DNA of 64,000 nt from NCBI RefSeq assembly GCF_026712245.1, contig NZ_JAPPUY010000002.1, forward strand, positions 372,001 to 436,000, written 5' to 3'. A program made the position numbers and the translations under genes. Shown piece by piece: positions 55,426-62,987 of this stretch (position 1 is its first letter; each line of letters opens with the position of its first letter). Below the pieces are notes generated by a model that saw nothing but the letters and a program-made list of their open reading frames with translations, did no database searches and was not told the origin of the DNA. The stretch is from Roseateles hydrophilus. GTDB taxonomy: Bacteria; Pseudomonadota; Gammaproteobacteria; Burkholderiales; Burkholderiaceae_C.

Positions 55426-57600
55426 TCAGGCGAGGTGGAGCTCGGGCACGAAGGTGTCCAGGCCGGCAGCGATCAGCTCGGGTGAAATGCCCAGCGCCCA
55501 GGCCGCGGCCACGGCGGCCAGCAGCGTGGCGGCGTCGGGGGCGGGGGCGCCGAAGCGGCGCAGCAGCGCGTCGATGTTGGCGCCGGGCGTCTCGGCCGGG
55601 CCGTGGGCCAGCACCGCCGCACCGCCGCGCAGGAAGACGGCACGGCCGCCGCGGTCGCGGTGGCGCTGCAGCGCGTCCAGGCTGCCGTCCTCGGCGTAGA
55701 AGACGACCTCGCCATCGCTGAGCTCAGCCATATCCACCAGGCGCGGGTGGGCCGCATGCAGCACGCTGGCGCCGTCGCTGAGCACCACGTCGACCTGGGT
55801 GCGCAGCACCTTGTAGAGCTGGTCCACGTCCTGCACGTCGAACTCGGCCAGGCCGGCGATGCCGTCCAGGTCGGTGACGACGCCGACGCTGGCGCGGTCA
55901 TAGGCCAGGCCGTCGCGCAGGATGCTGGCGGCATCGTTCTCGACGACGACCGCGTTCACGCCGCGGTTCATCAGCAGGCGGTGGGCGGCGTCCCAGCGGG
56001 CGCTGTCCTTCTTCTCGACACAGCGCGTGCCCAGGAACAGGCCGTCACGGCAGGCCAGTCCCACATGGCGGCCGTTCAAGTGCAGCAGCCAGGCGACGAG
56101 GCGGGCGATCTGGCGCCCGCCGCGCGAGCCGGCCACGCCGACGATGGGAATGCGGCCGGTCTCGTCCTCGGCAAACAGGTGGTCGATGATGGCCTGGCCC
56201 ACGGGCTGCGGCGCGCCGCCGGCAGGCTTCAAATGCATCAGCAGGCCGGGGCCGGCGTTCACCTCGACGATGGCGCCGCCGGTCTCGCTCAGCGGCTTGG
56301 CGATGTCCTCGGTGACAAGGTCCACGCCGGCGATGTCCAGCCCCACGGTGCGCGCGGCCAGCGACACGGCATGCGCCACCTCGGGGTGGACCTCGGCCGT
56401 GCAGTCGATGGCGACATTGCCGTTGCGCTGGATCAGCACCGCCTTGCCGGCCGCCGGCACGGACTCGGGCGTGACGCCCTGGCGCTGCAGGTCCAGCAGC
56501 ACGACGGGGTCGTCGCCCAGCACGATCTTGTTGAGCGGGAACTCCTCGGTGACGCCGCGGCGCGGGTCGGTGTTGATCTGCAGGTCGATCAGCTGGGCCA
56601 CGGTGTGCGTGCCGTCGCCGTGGATCCACGCGGCCTCGCCGCGCGCGGCCGCCACGACCTGGCCGCCAACCACCAGCACGCGGTGCTCGTTGCCGCGGAT
56701 GTAGCTTTCCACCAGCACCGACGAGCCTTCCTCGTCCGCCAGCTTGAAGGCGGCCTCGCAGTCGGCTTCGTTCGTGATGTCCAGCGTGACGCCGCGGCCA
56801 TGGTTGCCGTCGCTGGGCTTGATGACGACGGGCAGGCCGATGTCCTGCGCGGCGCGCCAGGCGGCGGCGGCGGTCTTGACCTCTTCACCCTCGGGCACCG
56901 GGACACCCACGGCCTTGAGCAGCGTCTTGGTCAGGTCCTTGTCGCCAGCAATGCCTTCGGCGATGGCGCTGGTCATGTCGGTCTCGGCCGTCCAGATGCG
57001 GCGCTGGCGCGCGCCGTGGCCCAGCTGCACGAGGTTGCCGTCGTTCAGGCGGATGTGCGGGATGCGGCGGTCGGTCGCGGCCGCGACGATGGCGGCCGTG
57101 GAGGGGCCCAGGTAGCAGTCGTCCAGCTTGTCGCGCAGCCGGGCGACGGCGGCGGGCACGTCGAAGGGCTGGTCGTTGATCATGGCCATGATGAGGGCGT
57201 GGCCCTCGGCCAGCGCCGCGCGGGCCACCTGCTCGTCGCGGGCGCGGAACACCATGCGGTAGACGCCGCGCTGGCTGGTGCTGCGCGTCTGGCCGAAGCC
57301 GGTGGGCATGCCGGCCAGGTTCAGCAGCTCGATGACGATGTGCTCCAGCACATGGCCCATCCAGGTGCCGTCACGCAGGCGCTCGATGAAGCCACCGCGC
57401 TCGCCGACGCCGCAGTGGTGTTCGATGAGGGCGGGCAGGGCGGCGGTCAGGCGGTCGTTGAAGCCGGGCAGCAGGTTGGAGGGGAAGTCCTCCAACTCGC
57501 CCAGGTCCAGCCAGACCTCCAGCACAGGCCGGTAGGTCCACATGTTGGGACCGCGCAGGTAGTTGATGCGCAGCAGGCGGATGTCTTCTTTTTTGCTCAT
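55426..57600 (-). CDS. Second cyanophycin synthetase with degenerate, truncated Mur-ligase half
   Basis: Paralogue of the downstream cphA (724 residues). The N domain keeps GHVLEH at 82-87, and the ATP-grasp domain is intact (VVIKPSDGNHGRGVTLDI at 258-275, EVNAGPGLLMHL). The Mur-ligase P-loop is lost: GVAGSRGGRQ at 488-497 stands where GTNGKTT is expected. The protein ends right after the AVAAAWALGISPELIAAGL helix, about 140 residues short of cphA, so the Mur C-terminal domain is missing. This resembles CphA2-type enzymes, which lack Mur activity and polymerise beta-Asp-Arg dipeptides. Often called cphA' in betaproteobacteria. Confidence 0.92.
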   Translation of the reverse strand: MSKKEDIRLLRINYLRGPNMWTYRPVLEVWLDLGELEDFPSNLLPGFNDRLTAALPALIEHHCGVGERGGFIERLRDGTWMGHVLEHIVIELLNLAGMPTGFGQTRSTSQRGVYRMVFRARDEQVARAALAEGHALIMAMINDQPFDVPAAVARLRDKLDDCYLGPSTAAIVAAATDRRIPHIRLNDGNLVQLGHGARQRRIWTAETDMTSAIAEGIAGDKDLTKTLLKAVGVPVPEGEEVKTAAAAWRAAQDIGLPVVIKPSDGNHGRGVTLDITNEADCEAAFKLADEEGSSVLVESYIRGNEHRVLVVGGQVVAAARGEAAWIHGDGTHTVAQLIDLQINTDPRRGVTEEFPLNKIVLGDDPVVLLDLQRQGVTPESVPAAGKAVLIQRNGNVAIDCTAEVHPEVAHAVSLAARTVGLDIAGVDLVTEDIAKPLSETGGAIVEVNAGPGLLMHLKPAGGAPQPVGQAIIDHLFAEDETGRIPIVGVAGSRGGRQIARLVAWLLHLNGRHVGLACRDGLFLGTRCVEKKDSARWDAAHRLLMNRGVNAVVVENDAASILRDGLAYDRASVGVVTDLDGIAGLAEFDVQDVDQLYKVLRTQVDVVLSDGASVLHAAHPRLVDMAELSDGEVVFYAEDGSLDALQRHRDRGGRAVFLRGGAAVLAHGPAETPGANIDALLRRFGAPAPDAATLLAAVAAAWALGISPELIAAGLDTFVPELHLA

Positions 57601-57688
57601 GGGGGTGGTTTGGGCGCGGCGGGCGCCCGGAATTGTGCGCCGAAGTCATCGGGGAGAATCGCGTCAGCCCTTCCGAGCCAACAACTGC

Positions 57689-59929
57689 ATGCAAGACCTA
57701 CTTCCAGTGACAGCACCTCATCCGCAATCGGCCGCGCTGCAGGGGCGGCTCCTGGCTGGCGAGAACGTGCTGGCGACCGTGGAGGTTGACCTGGACGCGC
57801 AGGGGCGTTTCGCCCAGGGCCTGCTGGCGTTGACGAGTTCACACCTGCGCGCCTTCGAACCCGCCACCGGCACCTGGAGCGAACACGCGCTGGCGCCGGG
57901 CCAGGCGCTCAAGCTCAGCGACCACGGTGGCTTGGCCTTCCTCGAACTGTCTGATGCGTCCGGCCGCCTGGCGCGCTGGCGGTTCACGCTGGCGGGCAAC
58001 CCCGCGGCCGTGCGCCTGGTGGACGCCTTTGAGCGCGAGGTGCAGCGCCTGGCCGGCCAGCCGCTGCCCGAGCCCGAGGAGGAGGGCGAGGACTTCGATT
58101 TCGGCGAGTCCAGCGCGCCGCCCAGCACCTGGGTGCTGCTGCGGCTGTGGCGCTTTGCCAAGCCCTACCAGGGCCAGCTCTTGCTCGGCTTTGCGCTGAT
58201 GCTGGGCGCCACGGGCGCGACGCTGGTGGCGCCCTACCTCACCATGCCGCTGATGGACCGGGTGCTCATCCCCTTCCAGAACGGCCAGGCCATCGACACC
58301 GGGCTGGTGGCGCTGCTGCTGAGCGGCTTGGCCGGCGCGGCGTTGCTGTCCTGGATGCTGGGCTGGGCCAAGACCTACCTGCTGGCGCTGGTGTCCGAGC
58401 GCATCGCGGCAGACCTGCGCACCGCCACCTTCGAGCACCTGCTGGGCCTGTCGCTGGAGTACTTCGGCAACAAGCGCACCGGCGACCTGATGGCGCGTAT
58501 CGGCTCGGAGACCGACCGCATCAGTGTGTTCCTCAGCCTGCATGCGCTGGACTTCATCACCGACGTGCTGATGCTGGGCATGACGGCGGTCATCCTGTTC
58601 AGCATCCACCCGGGGCTGGCGCTGGCGACGCTGGTGCCGCTGCCCTTCATCGCGTGGCTCATCCACCTCGTGCGCGACCGGCTGCGCACCGGCTTCGAGA
58701 AGATCGACCGCGTATGGGGCGAGGTCACCAACATCCTGGCCGACACCATTCCCGGCATCCGCGTCGTCAAGGCCTTCGCGCAGGAGGCGCGCGAGGCGCG
58801 GCGCTTCAAGGCCGCCAACGCCGCCAATCTGCAGGTGAACGACCGGCTGAACAAGACCTGGAGCCTGTTCACGCCCACCGTCGCGCTGCTGACCGAGATG
58901 GGTCTGCTCGTCGTCTGGGGTATCGGCATCTGGTTGATCGCGCACCAGAGCATCACGGTCGGCGTGCTGACAGCCTTCCTGGCCTACATCGGCCGCTTCT
59001 ACTCGCGGCTGGACTCGATGAGCCGCATCGTCTCCGTCACGCAGAAGGCCGCGGCCGGCGCCAAGCGCATCTTCGACATCCTGGACCACGTGTCCAACGT
59101 GCCCGACCCGGTCAATCCGCTGCCGTTCGAGAACGTCACGGGCGCCATCTCGATGCAGGGCGTCAACTTCCGCTACGGCTCGCGCTCGGTCATCCGCACG
59201 CTGAACCTGGACATCCGCCCTGGCGAGATGGTAGGCCTGGTGGGCCACAGTGGTTCGGGCAAGAGCACGCTGGTGAACCTGATCTGCCGCTTCTACGACG
59301 TGACCGAGGGCGCCATCAAGGTGGACGGCGTGGACCTGCGCCGCGTCAAGGTGGCCGACTACCGCAGCCACATCGGCCTCGTGCTGCAGGAGCCCTTCCT
59401 GTTCTTCGGCACCATTGCCGAGAACATCGCCTACGGCAAGCCGGGCGCCACACGTGACGAGATCGTCGCGGCCGCCCGCGCCGCCCACGCGCACGAGTTC
59501 ATCCTGCGCCTGCCTCACGGCTACGACAGCCTCGTCGGCGAGCGCGGCCAGGGCCTGTCGGGCGGCGAGCGCCAGCGCATCTCCATCGCCCGCGCGCTGC
59601 TGATCGACCCGGCCATCCTCATCCTCGACGAAGCCACCAGCGCCGTGGACACCGAGACCGAGAAGGAAATCCAGCGCGCGCTGGACAACCTCGTGAAGGG
59701 GCGCACCACCATCGCCATCGCCCACCGGCTGTCCACGCTGCGCAAGGCCGACCGCCTGGTCGTCATGGACCGCGGCGAGATCGTCGAGCTGGGCCCGCAT
59801 GACGAGCTGATCGCCAAGCAGGGCCACTACTGGCGCCTGTGGGAGGCCCAGGCCCGGCGTGTAGACCAGGAAGACCTGGAAGAGCACGACGTCGCCCCCA
59901 ACCCCAATGCACACACGGTGAACGCATGA
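57689..59929 (+). CDS. ABC exporter with N-terminal PH-like region, cyanophycin-locus type
   Basis: Fused permease-ATPase half-transporter of 746 residues. Residues 1-120 form a beta-rich region ([37 protein letters not shown]) that looks like a bacterial PH-type domain. An acidic linker (128-140) follows, then a six-helix exporter domain (about 150-455) and an ATPase domain with Walker [10 protein letters not shown] (519-527), signature LSGGE (623-627) and Walker [13 protein letters not shown]. It faces the cyanophycin synthetases across 88 bases, an arrangement I associate with cyanophycin-linked ABC transporters in Burkholderiales. The cargo is unknown. Confidence 0.9.
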   Translation: MQDLLPVTAPHPQSAALQGRLLAGENVLATVEVDLDAQGRFAQGLLALTSSHLRAFEPATGTWSEHALAPGQALKLSDHGGLAFLELSDASGRLARWRFTLAGNPAAVRLVDAFEREVQRLAGQPLPEPEEEGEDFDFGESSAPPSTWVLLRLWRFAKPYQGQLLLGFALMLGATGATLVAPYLTMPLMDRVLIPFQNGQAIDTGLVALLLSGLAGAALLSWMLGWAKTYLLALVSERIAADLRTATFEHLLGLSLEYFGNKRTGDLMARIGSETDRISVFLSLHALDFITDVLMLGMTAVILFSIHPGLALATLVPLPFIAWLIHLVRDRLRTGFEKIDRVWGEVTNILADTIPGIRVVKAFAQEAREARRFKAANAANLQVNDRLNKTWSLFTPTVALLTEMGLLVVWGIGIWLIAHQSITVGVLTAFLAYIGRFYSRLDSMSRIVSVTQKAAAGAKRIFDILDHVSNVPDPVNPLPFENVTGAISMQGVNFRYGSRSVIRTLNLDIRPGEMVGLVGHSGSGKSTLVNLICRFYDVTEGAIKVDGVDLRRVKVADYRSHIGLVLQEPFLFFGTIAENIAYGKPGATRDEIVAAARAAHAHEFILRLPHGYDSLVGERGQGLSGGERQRISIARALLIDPAILILDEATSAVDTETEKEIQRALDNLVKGRTTIAIAHRLSTLRKADRLVVMDRGEIVELGPHDELIAKQGHYWRLWEAQARRVDQEDLEEHDVAPNPNAHTVNA

Positions 59930-60399
59930 GCGATCTGCCTTTTCGTGACCTCGCCGTGGATGCCCACGGCAAGCTGGTGCTGACCGACCTGGACGGCGCC
60001 ACGCACGCCGGCGTGACGCCCGTGCGCGCCCACCCGATCTCGGCGCCGGACGAGGGCGTGTCGCTCATCGGCGTGCATGGCCACGAGCTGGCCTGGGTGC
60101 CGCGCCTGTCCGCACTGCCTGACGCGTTCCGCCGCGTGCTGGAGGCCGAGCTGGCGGCGCGCGAGTTCCACCCCGTGCTGCAGCGGCTGATCTCGGTGAA
60201 CACCTTCGCCACGCCCAGCACCTGGCGCATCCAGACCGACCGCGGCGAGGTGGACTTCGTGCTGAAGAGCGAGGAAGACATCCGCCGGCTGGAGGAGGGG
60301 CGGCTGCTCATCACGTCCACGCACGGCGTGCAGCTGCAGGTGCCGGATCGCTGGGCGCTGGACAAGGCCTCCAAGCGCCTGCTGGAACGATTCCTTTGA
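59926..60399 (+). CDS. DUF1854-family protein, cyanophycin-associated
   Basis: Small cytoplasmic protein of 157 residues ([20 protein letters not shown] opening). HPISAPDEGVSLIGVHGHEL, LPDAFRRVLEAELAAREF and TPSTWRIQTDRGEVDFVLKS match DUF1854, which accompanies cyanophycin-linked ABC transporters. It overlaps the ABC gene by four bases (ATGA), so equal expression is likely. No catalytic motif is seen; it may be an accessory or regulatory subunit of the transporter. Confidence 0.85.
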   Translation: MSDLPFRDLAVDAHGKLVLTDLDGATHAGVTPVRAHPISAPDEGVSLIGVHGHELAWVPRLSALPDAFRRVLEAELAAREFHPVLQRLISVNTFATPSTWRIQTDRGEVDFVLKSEEDIRRLEEGRLLITSTHGVQLQVPDRWALDKASKRLLERFL

Positions 60400-60426
60400 T
60401 CGACGGCCGCGCGCCGGGAGTTGCCG

Positions 60427-61233
60427 ATGAAGACCCTGCTCGCTGCCACGCTGATCTGCCTCTCGATGCTTGCGCACGGCGCAGCGCCGTCGTGCGACGC
60501 CCGCTGGCAGCGCGACGTGCAGGCCCGCCTCGGCGGTGACGGCCACGCGCCGGACCTGGGCAGCGCCGAGTGGCAGGGCGCCGTTGAACACCAACTGGGC
60601 CTGCGTGACCTGCCGGCGCGCGACACGCCGGCCTGGTGCGCCCGCGTGCAGCAGGCGCTGGACGAGGCCCGCCGCGCGCCCACCTGCCGCACCCGCCAGC
60701 CGCGCGGCAGCGTGGAGGCGCTGGTATGCGAACGCGCCGGGCTGGCGCTGCTGGATGCGCGCGTGGCCCAGGCGTTCACCGCTGCGCAGCAGCGCGCCGT
60801 GAACGAGCGCCCGCCGGTGCTGGCGGCCGAGCAGCAGGGCTGGCGGCGTGAGCGCCACGATTGCTGGAAGGCCGGGCCGGACGCGGCGTCCGCCACCGAC
60901 ACGGCGGCCCGCGTGGCCTGCGTGCGCGAGTCGTCGGCCCGCCGGCTGCTGGAACTGCAGGCGCGCTACCGGTTGGTGCCGGTGTCCGCCACGGCGCGTT
61001 GGCAGTGCGATGACCGCAGCGAGGTGACGGTCAGCTTCTTCAACGCCACCGAGCCGCCCAGCCTCATCGCCGAGCGTGGCGACCAGCGCTCGCTGATGAC
61101 GCAGCAGCCCGCCGCCAGCGGCAGCCGCTACCAGGGCCGCAACGAGACCTACTGGGAGCACCAGGGCGAGGCCCGCGTCGTCTGGGGCTGGCAGGCGCCG
61201 GAGCTGCGCTGCCTGAACACGCCGATGCGCTGA
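60427..61233 (+). CDS. Secreted LprI-like plus MliC-like lysozyme-inhibitor fusion
   Basis: Exported protein of 268 residues. Signal peptide MKTLLAATLICLSMLAHGAA; then a Cys-containing region; a DUF1311/LprI-like segment (about 95-185: VEALVCERAGLALLDARVAQ, RRERHDCWK, CVRESSARRLLELQ); and a C-terminal MliC-like domain (about 193-268: WQCDDRSEVTVSFFNATEPP, ALMT-like loop, SASGSRYQG-like PAASGSRYQGRNETYWEHQG, ending in a Cys). Both domain types are linked to inhibition of host or competitor lysozymes. A TTG two codons upstream is a possible start. It follows DUF1854 by 27 bases. Confidence 0.75.
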   Translation: MKTLLAATLICLSMLAHGAAPSCDARWQRDVQARLGGDGHAPDLGSAEWQGAVEHQLGLRDLPARDTPAWCARVQQALDEARRAPTCRTRQPRGSVEALVCERAGLALLDARVAQAFTAAQQRAVNERPPVLAAEQQGWRRERHDCWKAGPDAASATDTAARVACVRESSARRLLELQARYRLVPVSATARWQCDDRSEVTVSFFNATEPPSLIAERGDQRSLMTQQPAASGSRYQGRNETYWEHQGEARVVWGWQAPELRCLNTPMR

Positions 61234-61324
61234 CGCGTCGGCGGCGAGTGTCAGGCTTCCGCGCTTTGGAAGTGACGCTCCCGAATTGCTTGCTGTGAGC
61301 GGCGTGCTGACGCCCCTACGTTAC

Positions 61325-61348
61325 GGACTCCTTCCACTGCTGGAGTCC
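61325..61348 (+). promoter_or_regulatory. Leader hairpin that seals the ribosome-binding site of the HPF-like gene
   Basis: GGACTCC (61325-61331) pairs perfectly with GGAGTCC (61342-61348) around a 10-base loop. The second arm contains GGAG (61342-61345), the only good Shine-Dalgarno sequence, seven bases before ATG 61353. In the folded RNA it is fully paired, so translation should depend on melting or a binding factor. The downstream genes encode HPF-like and HtpX stress proteins. A weak heat-shock-like promoter, CTTGCTG-N17-CCCCTAC, may lie at 61289-61319. Confidence 0.5.
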
Positions 61349-61352
61349 TGCC

Positions 61353-61694
61353 ATGCAAGTCTTGTTCAGTTGCCGTGCGCCTCATGCCGGCGACCTCCGT
61401 GAGTTGGCACGCCTGCGGCTGCGTGCGGCGCTGCAGCGGCTGTCCTCGCGCGTCCCGCGGGTCACGGTGCAGCTGACCGATGTCAACGGCCCCCGCGGTG
61501 GCGTGGACAAGCGCTGCCAGCTGACGCTGCACACGGCCGGGGCCGGCAGCGTCATCGTCACGGCGGTGGCCAGTCAGTGGCGTGCAGCGTTTGACGAGGC
61601 CCTGGCCCGCGCGCAACGGCTGTTGGCACGCCTGCTGCACCGCCTGCCGCGCCGTGCCACGCCGCTGCGCCGGCTGCGCGAGCCCGCACGCTGA
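61353..61694 (+). CDS. HPF/RaiA-family ribosome-associated protein
   Basis: Basic protein of 113 residues. VTVQLTDVNGPRGGVDKRCQ at 37-56 and VASQWRAAFDEALARAQRLL are the HPF/RaiA pattern (beta strand with D-x-N-G-P-x-G-G-x-D-K-x-C, then the second helix). Such proteins bind the small ribosomal subunit and silence or protect ribosomes in stress. The C-terminal tail is Arg-rich (RLPRRATPLRRLREPAR). It is the first gene of a run with a zinc-ribbon protein and HtpX. Its ribosome-binding site lies in a hairpin. Confidence 0.8.
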   Translation: MQVLFSCRAPHAGDLRELARLRLRAALQRLSSRVPRVTVQLTDVNGPRGGVDKRCQLTLHTAGAGSVIVTAVASQWRAAFDEALARAQRLLARLLHRLPRRATPLRRLREPAR

Positions 61695-61743
61695 TGCGCG
61701 AGCGTCTGCCGCCTTGTTTGCGTCATCACCACGAGGATCGTCC

Positions 61744-62013
61744 ATGAAGTGCCCCACCTGCCCCGATGCCACCCTGGTCATGGCCGAGCGCCAAGGTGTC
61801 GAGATCGACTACTGCCCCAGCTGCCGCGGCGTCTGGCTGGACCGCGGCGAGCTGGACAAGCTGATCGAGCGCTCTGCCGCCGCTGCCCCTGCTGTGCCCG
61901 TGGCGCCCCCGCACATGCCGCAGGGCCAGCGCCGCCCGGATTTCGTTGATTCCGACTACGGCCACAAGTCCGGCTATCGCCGCAAGTCCTGGCTCAGCGA
62001 CATCTTCGACTGA
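61744..62013 (+). CDS. TFIIB-type zinc-ribbon protein
   Basis: Small protein of 89 residues. MKCPTCPDATLVMAERQGVE and IDYCPSCRGVWLDRGELDKL give a zinc ribbon with C3, C6, C24 and C27, the zf-TFIIB arrangement. The rest is Ala/Pro-rich and polar, ending SWLSDIFD, which many proteins of this type share. Function unknown. It lies between the HPF-like and htpX genes (gaps of 49 and 30 bases) and is probably co-transcribed with them. Confidence 0.85.
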   Translation: MKCPTCPDATLVMAERQGVEIDYCPSCRGVWLDRGELDKLIERSAAAAPAVPVAPPHMPQGQRRPDFVDSDYGHKSGYRRKSWLSDIFD

Positions 62014-62043
62014 CACCCCGCCACCACCACAGAGAGTTTGCAT

Positions 62044-62925
62044 ATGAAACGCGTCATGCTGTTCCTGCTCACCAACCTGGGCGTCATGCTGGTGCTGGGC
62101 CTGGCCGTGCACCTGCTGGGGTTGAACCAGTTCCTCACGGCCAACGGCCTGAGCGTCGGCGGCCTGCTCGCCTTCGCGGTGGTGATGGGCTTTGGCGGCG
62201 CGTTCATCTCGCTGCTGATCAGCAAACCGATGGCCAAGTGGACCGCCGGGGTGCAGATCATCGATGGCTCGCCAGACCCGACCCACCGCTGGCTGGTGAC
62301 CACCGTCGCACGCTTCTCGGCGGCAGCGGGCATCCGCGCGCCCGAGGTGGGCATCTACGATGGCCCGCCCAACGCCTTCGCGACGGGTGCGTTCAAGAAT
62401 TCGGCGCTGGTGGCCGTGTCCACCGGGCTGCTGCAGTCCATGACGCGTGAGGAAGTGGAGGCCGTCATCGGCCACGAGGTGGCTCACGTCGCCAACGGCG
62501 ACATGGTCACGATGGCGCTCATCCAGGGCGTCATGAACACCTTCGTCGTGTTCCTGTCGCGCGTCATTGGCTACGTGGTGGACAAGCTGGTGCTGCGCAA
62601 CAACCAGGAAGGCCCCGGCATCGGCTACTACGTGACGACCGTGGTGCTGGACCTGCTGCTGGGCGTGGTGGCGGCGATGGTGGTGGCCTGGTTCTCGCGC
62701 CAGCGGGAGTTCCGCGCCGATGCCGATGCGGCGCGGCTGATGGGGCACAAGCAGCCCATGATCAACGCGCTGGCCCGGCTTCACGGTCTGGACCCGGGCG
62801 AGATGCCCAAGGCGCTGCAGGCCATGGGCATCAGCGCGCGGCCCAGCGGCTGGCTGGCGCTGTTCTCCAGCCACCCGCCGATGGATCAGCGCATCGCCCG
62901 GCTTCAGCAGACGCCGCTGCAATGA
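62044..62925 (+). CDS. htpX: Zinc metalloprotease HtpX (second copy)
   Basis: Inner-membrane M48 protease of 293 residues, the same length as E. coli HtpX. Two N-terminal helices (4-26 and 40-60), active site [11 protein letters not shown] at 143-153 (H144, E145, H148), and [16 protein letters not shown] with the third ligand E222. It keeps the [20 protein letters not shown] helix of enterobacterial HtpX, whereas the copy at 38590 is shorter and has [10 protein letters not shown]. This copy is thus the closer match to E. coli HtpX and sits in a stress-like operon. The ATG at 62044 is preferred to a TTG two codons earlier. Confidence 0.94.
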   Translation: MKRVMLFLLTNLGVMLVLGLAVHLLGLNQFLTANGLSVGGLLAFAVVMGFGGAFISLLISKPMAKWTAGVQIIDGSPDPTHRWLVTTVARFSAAAGIRAPEVGIYDGPPNAFATGAFKNSALVAVSTGLLQSMTREEVEAVIGHEVAHVANGDMVTMALIQGVMNTFVVFLSRVIGYVVDKLVLRNNQEGPGIGYYVTTVVLDLLLGVVAAMVVAWFSRQREFRADADAARLMGHKQPMINALARLHGLDPGEMPKALQAMGISARPSGWLALFSSHPPMDQRIARLQQTPLQ

Positions 62926-62987
62926 CCGGCGCGGGGCGGCCGCAGGCCTCGCCACAATGCGTGGCCAACGCAACCGCCCCGCCGCCC

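Noticed and set aside
52869-55721. A 950-codon open frame on the plus strand opposite the cyanophycin synthetases
   Set aside because: Composition artefact: in about 70% G+C DNA the antisense frames of real genes lack stops. The minus-strand proteins have clear ATP-grasp and Mur motifs; the plus-strand translation has none.
61251-61781. Minus-strand open frame opposite the HPF-like gene
   Set aside because: It overlaps a recognisable HPF/RaiA protein and its own translation is Gln/Arg/Ala-rich without motifs.
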